6,939 nucleotides of DNA from assembly GCA_964450115.1 (NCBI GenBank), contig CAYVCD010000071.1:1-6939 (forward strand), read 5' to 3'. The translations under genes and the position numbers were made by a program. Below the pieces are notes generated by a model, which worked only from the letters and a program-made list of their open reading frames with translations, had not been told where the DNA came from and ran no database searches. Shown piece by piece: positions 4,885 through 6,939 of the stretch. This stretch comes from 2-01-FULL-45-10 sp964450115 (GTDB lineage Bacteria > Omnitrophota > Gorgyraeia > 2-01-FULL-45-10). The first letter of the stretch is position 1. Each line of letters begins with the position of its first letter.

Positions 4885-5571
4885 CTAACATTTTCTGTGC
4901 CCACGATACTTTCTCATCGCTAAAGTCACACCACCCAAGAGGAACAATACGCTTGAAATCGGCTCAGGAGTTCCGACCACATTCATATTGGTTACCGTAC
5001 CCCAAGAAGGATAGTTAGGGTCATTATTTGTTTGCATAAAGAAAGTTAAATAGTATTGTTTGGAAGGATCGGTAATGAAGTCTAGCGTAACATTACTATT
5101 GGTATCATCCCGCACCCCATCACCATAAATTAATCCACCCCAATAGGAAACATTCCCCTCTGGCGATGGGTTAAAAGGATCATGACCAAGAATAATGTTC
5201 GGGTTATTCTCCAAGGGATGAATATTGTTAGTGATGTTCCAGTAATATCCGTTATTACTAAGCACAACACCAAACACATCAATGTAACCTGGGTCTAAAG
5301 GCGCACCGACAACATAAGAATCCCATGTCGATGCATTAATATGAAAACTTACTCTATAACTCGAATATCCGGGATCGAGCAGAGTTCCGGCGCCGGATAT
5401 CTGAATAGGCTGTGAATCACTTTCAGAACTGCCCACATTGCCGGATCCGACAGTTAACCCCTGTCCTATATTCCCTGACGTATCTCCATTATAAATCCAA
5501 TCAAAAGCATGGGCATTTTGTGTCAATAAGAACATCAAAGCAGCCAAACAAACGATAAATATTTTTTTCAC
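4885..5571 (-). CDS. PEP-CTERM-like secreted protein, 228 aa, GTG start
   Basis: Predicted exported surface protein of unknown function. Residues 1-22 form a signal peptide ending NAHA. The body (23-199) is Gly-, Asn- and Ser-rich with few Lys, low in charge and beta-rich in appearance, as is usual for PEP-CTERM substrates. The tail has PEP at 202-204, then ISS, the hydrophobic LFLLGGVTLAM and the basic end RKYRGHRKC. It closely matches the tail of the 181-aa protein at 83-628, so both should be sorted by the same exosortase, which is not in the window; the bodies show no clear similarity. The start codon is GTG with AGGGAG 7 nt upstream; a promoter lies at 5621-5594. The last residue is a Cys, which is unusual for the basic tail. 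Confidence 0.88.
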   Translation of the reverse strand: MKKIFIVCLAALMFLLTQNAHAFDWIYNGDTSGNIGQGLTVGSGNVGSSESDSQPIQISGAGTLLDPGYSSYRVSFHINASTWDSYVVGAPLDPGYIDVFGVVLSNNGYYWNITNNIHPLENNPNIILGHDPFNPSPEGNVSYWGGLIYGDGVRDDTNSNVTLDFITDPSKQYYLTFFMQTNNDPNYPSWGTVTNMNVVGTPEPISSVLFLLGGVTLAMRKYRGHRKC

Positions 5572-5578
5572 ATTTCAT

Positions 5579-5584
5579 CTCCCT
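5579..5584 (-). promoter_or_regulatory. Ribosome binding site that fixes the GTG start of the PEP-CTERM gene
   Basis: AGGGAG on the minus strand, 7 nt before the GTG at 5571-5569. Two ATGs between the site and the GTG are in other frames, and the one overlapping the GTG reads ATG TGA, so GTG is the only usable start for the signal peptide. Confidence 0.65.
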
Positions 5585-5593
5585 TTCACTTTT

Positions 5594-5621
5594 ATAATAC
5601 CAAACTGGCATAACTAGTCAA
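5594..5621 (-). promoter_or_regulatory. Sigma-70-type promoter of the GTG-started PEP-CTERM gene
   Basis: On the minus strand TTGACT (5621-5616), a 16-nt spacer and TATTAT (5599-5594). The predicted transcript starts about 15-20 nt before the GTG, giving a very short leader. The -35 sequence GTTGACT and the spacer length are the same as at 714-687. Confidence 0.65.
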
Positions 5622-5649
5622 CTTTATAATCTAACTATTTTATATCTCA

Positions 5650-6939
5650 CTAAAACCTATTATTACATCTCATTATGCACTCATACGACCTATCGTAAGA
5701 CCCATCCGACATTGTCGACTCCACTGACATGTCACTATAGCCTGCTTTGTCGAGTAAATACTTAAAACTACTGCTATAGGTAACTCCGTTGGTCAGCTTA
5801 TTAAAGAAGGCGGAATTGATCATTCTAGCCCTTGAATTTATATCCGCTCCAAATGAAACATATTGCTCTACACCTTGGCTGGTTCCCGCATTATCCCAAT
5901 TAATGAATCCGGCAGAGATGTTGAAGGTCTTGCCTCTTGCCAGTATGTTTGTGCTGATGCCAGCGGCATCGGTCTTATTATAAATGTTCTTTTCAATAAA
6001 AACGGTCGGCTCAAGAAATAAAAATTTTACACCTGAATTAAGATTTATGATCTGCACATTATTAGGCTGCGGCCCCTCAAGTCTTGCGCCCAGCCTCAAA
6101 AAATCGAATAACTCCACTGACGGCGAAAATGAAAGATTATCATCTATATTCTTAGCGAAGTCTAGATATAACTTTTGCCCAAGTACTTCATGTTGTGTAC
6201 CATATCGCATATCTGTCGCGTACTTTAAAATCTTATAAGCCTGACTCGGATTGGCCGCGATGGTATCTGTGCCTTTAAGGTCGACCTTAAGGTTATTTCT
6301 GTTCAGTACCAATGGTATATACGGCATTACCGTTATGCTGCCGTACCAATTTCCCTCCTTGCCGATAACGGTTCCACCAAATACCATACCCGGCAGCATG
6401 ACATCGGAATTGTTCTCTCCGCGGATATTCATGATATTGCGCCGCAGATTCGTTACGGAGAATCTTCTTTTATACATATCATCAAACCCGATAAATATAT
6501 CATCGGGGAACTTATAAAGATACAACAGGCCATTCAGGCTGATGGAGACATCCGTATTGTTGACGATTTCCTTATTCATGTAGGCATAACATCTTTCTGT
6601 CTCGGTAGCCAGATTGATGGATGTCCTTGAGTAAGCGCCTAAAAGCGGAACGCTTATGTTTATATTTCCGTAATCGTACCCTACCATAATATCCTTTTCC
6701 GTAATGTGGGAGGCTATTACGCTGTCAAATGAAGTGATTGCCGGCATACTGAAATTGGTAACGGCTATATCAGGAACATTTCTCATGATCTCCGGGCTTA
6801 ACGATCCGGTAGAGATACCGGTATCCATAGAAGGCATAGCCGCAGCATTGAAGCCTCGCGTGGTCATGCTATTTGAGGCGATGGCAGGGCTATTCAGAAT
6901 AGAAGCAGCCATTTGATATAATACCGACACCTCTTTCAT
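5650..6939 (-). CDS. C-terminal part of a large protein, possibly an outer-membrane beta-barrel
   Basis: The frame is open from the window edge, and the ATG at 6939 is simply the first codon visible. There is no signal peptide or ribosome site, so the gene almost certainly starts outside. The 429 visible residues have no family I recognise. From about residue 75 on, the protein shows many short alternating polar/hydrophobic stretches separated by turns with Asn, Asp and Gly (for example VSISLNGLLYLYKF, WYGSITVMPYIPLVL, VKFLFLEPTVFIEK, TFNISAGFINW, QYVSFGADI), which suggests consecutive beta strands. It ends in NNRF; a terminal Phe is typical of barrel proteins inserted by the BAM complex. Few charged residues in the strands fits that reading. 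A large periplasmic beta-rich protein is the alternative. No hairpin terminator follows; the next promoter begins 29 nt after the stop. Confidence 0.6.
   Translation of the reverse strand: MKEVSVLYQMAASILNSPAIASNSMTTRGFNAAAMPSMDTGISTGSLSPEIMRNVPDIAVTNFSMPAITSFDSVIASHITEKDIMVGYDYGNINISVPLLGAYSRTSINLATETERCYAYMNKEIVNNTDVSISLNGLLYLYKFPDDIFIGFDDMYKRRFSVTNLRRNIMNIRGENNSDVMLPGMVFGGTVIGKEGNWYGSITVMPYIPLVLNRNNLKVDLKGTDTIAANPSQAYKILKYATDMRYGTQHEVLGQKLYLDFAKNIDDNLSFSPSVELFDFLRLGARLEGPQPNNVQIINLNSGVKFLFLEPTVFIEKNIYNKTDAAGISTNILARGKTFNISAGFINWDNAGTSQGVEQYVSFGADINSRARMINSAFFNKLTNGVTYSSSFKYLLDKAGYSDMSVESTMSDGSYDRSYECIMRCNNRF

Noticed and set aside
4183..6916. Plus-strand open frames opposite the hydrolase and the beta-rich protein
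   Set aside because: They mirror the minus-strand coding frames and show no domain, start signal or conserved motif.

Overview
The window looks like chromosomal DNA of an uncultured, outer-membrane-bearing bacterium, most likely of the Omnitrophota (former OP3) or a related lineage. The reason is inference from protein style. Two secreted proteins share an unusual PEP-CTERM-like tail (PEP-[VI]-SS-x-LFLLGG-xx-LA plus a basic end), there is a lipobox hydrolase and a putative beta-barrel protein, and intergenic spaces are packed with small palindromic repeats. No rRNA, tRNA, CRISPR array or complete insertion sequence was seen. All genes lie on the minus strand, so the order of transcription is right to left.

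Layout from the right edge: the C-terminal part of a large, probably outer-membrane beta-barrel protein (6939-5650); a GTG-started PEP-CTERM protein with a clear promoter (5571-4885); an alpha/beta-hydrolase lipoprotein (4836-4000); a GT4 glycosyltransferase 30-60 nt behind it (3938/3968-2799); a repeat block with a terminator (2690-2661); a RhuM-Fic/Doc protein whose 5' end is cut into by that terminator (about 2660-1695); a second repeat block and terminator (1683-1541); a cytoplasmic papain-like (C1) peptidase (1480-746); a second PEP-CTERM protein with a near-consensus promoter (628-83); and the first ten codons of another probably exported protein (30-1).

Functionally, the PEP-CTERM proteins, the hydrolase lipoprotein and the glycosyltransferase fit a cell-surface/exopolysaccharide theme, but no exosortase or other polysaccharide gene is visible. 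The Fic and C1 peptidase genes look like unrelated single genes placed between repeat blocks.

The most unusual signals are repeats. One palindromic family with a GGGACA/TGTCCC core occurs once between genes and twice inside the glycosyltransferase reading frame, where it encodes apparent peptide insertions without breaking the frame. A near-identical terminator hairpin occurs on both sides of the RhuM-Fic gene, and one copy directly abuts the truncated start of its conserved region. A heptamer-based repeat occurs three times and supplies the stop codon of one PEP-CTERM gene. There is no gene-free stretch above 300 bases; the two longest gaps (about 210 nt each) are filled with these repeats.
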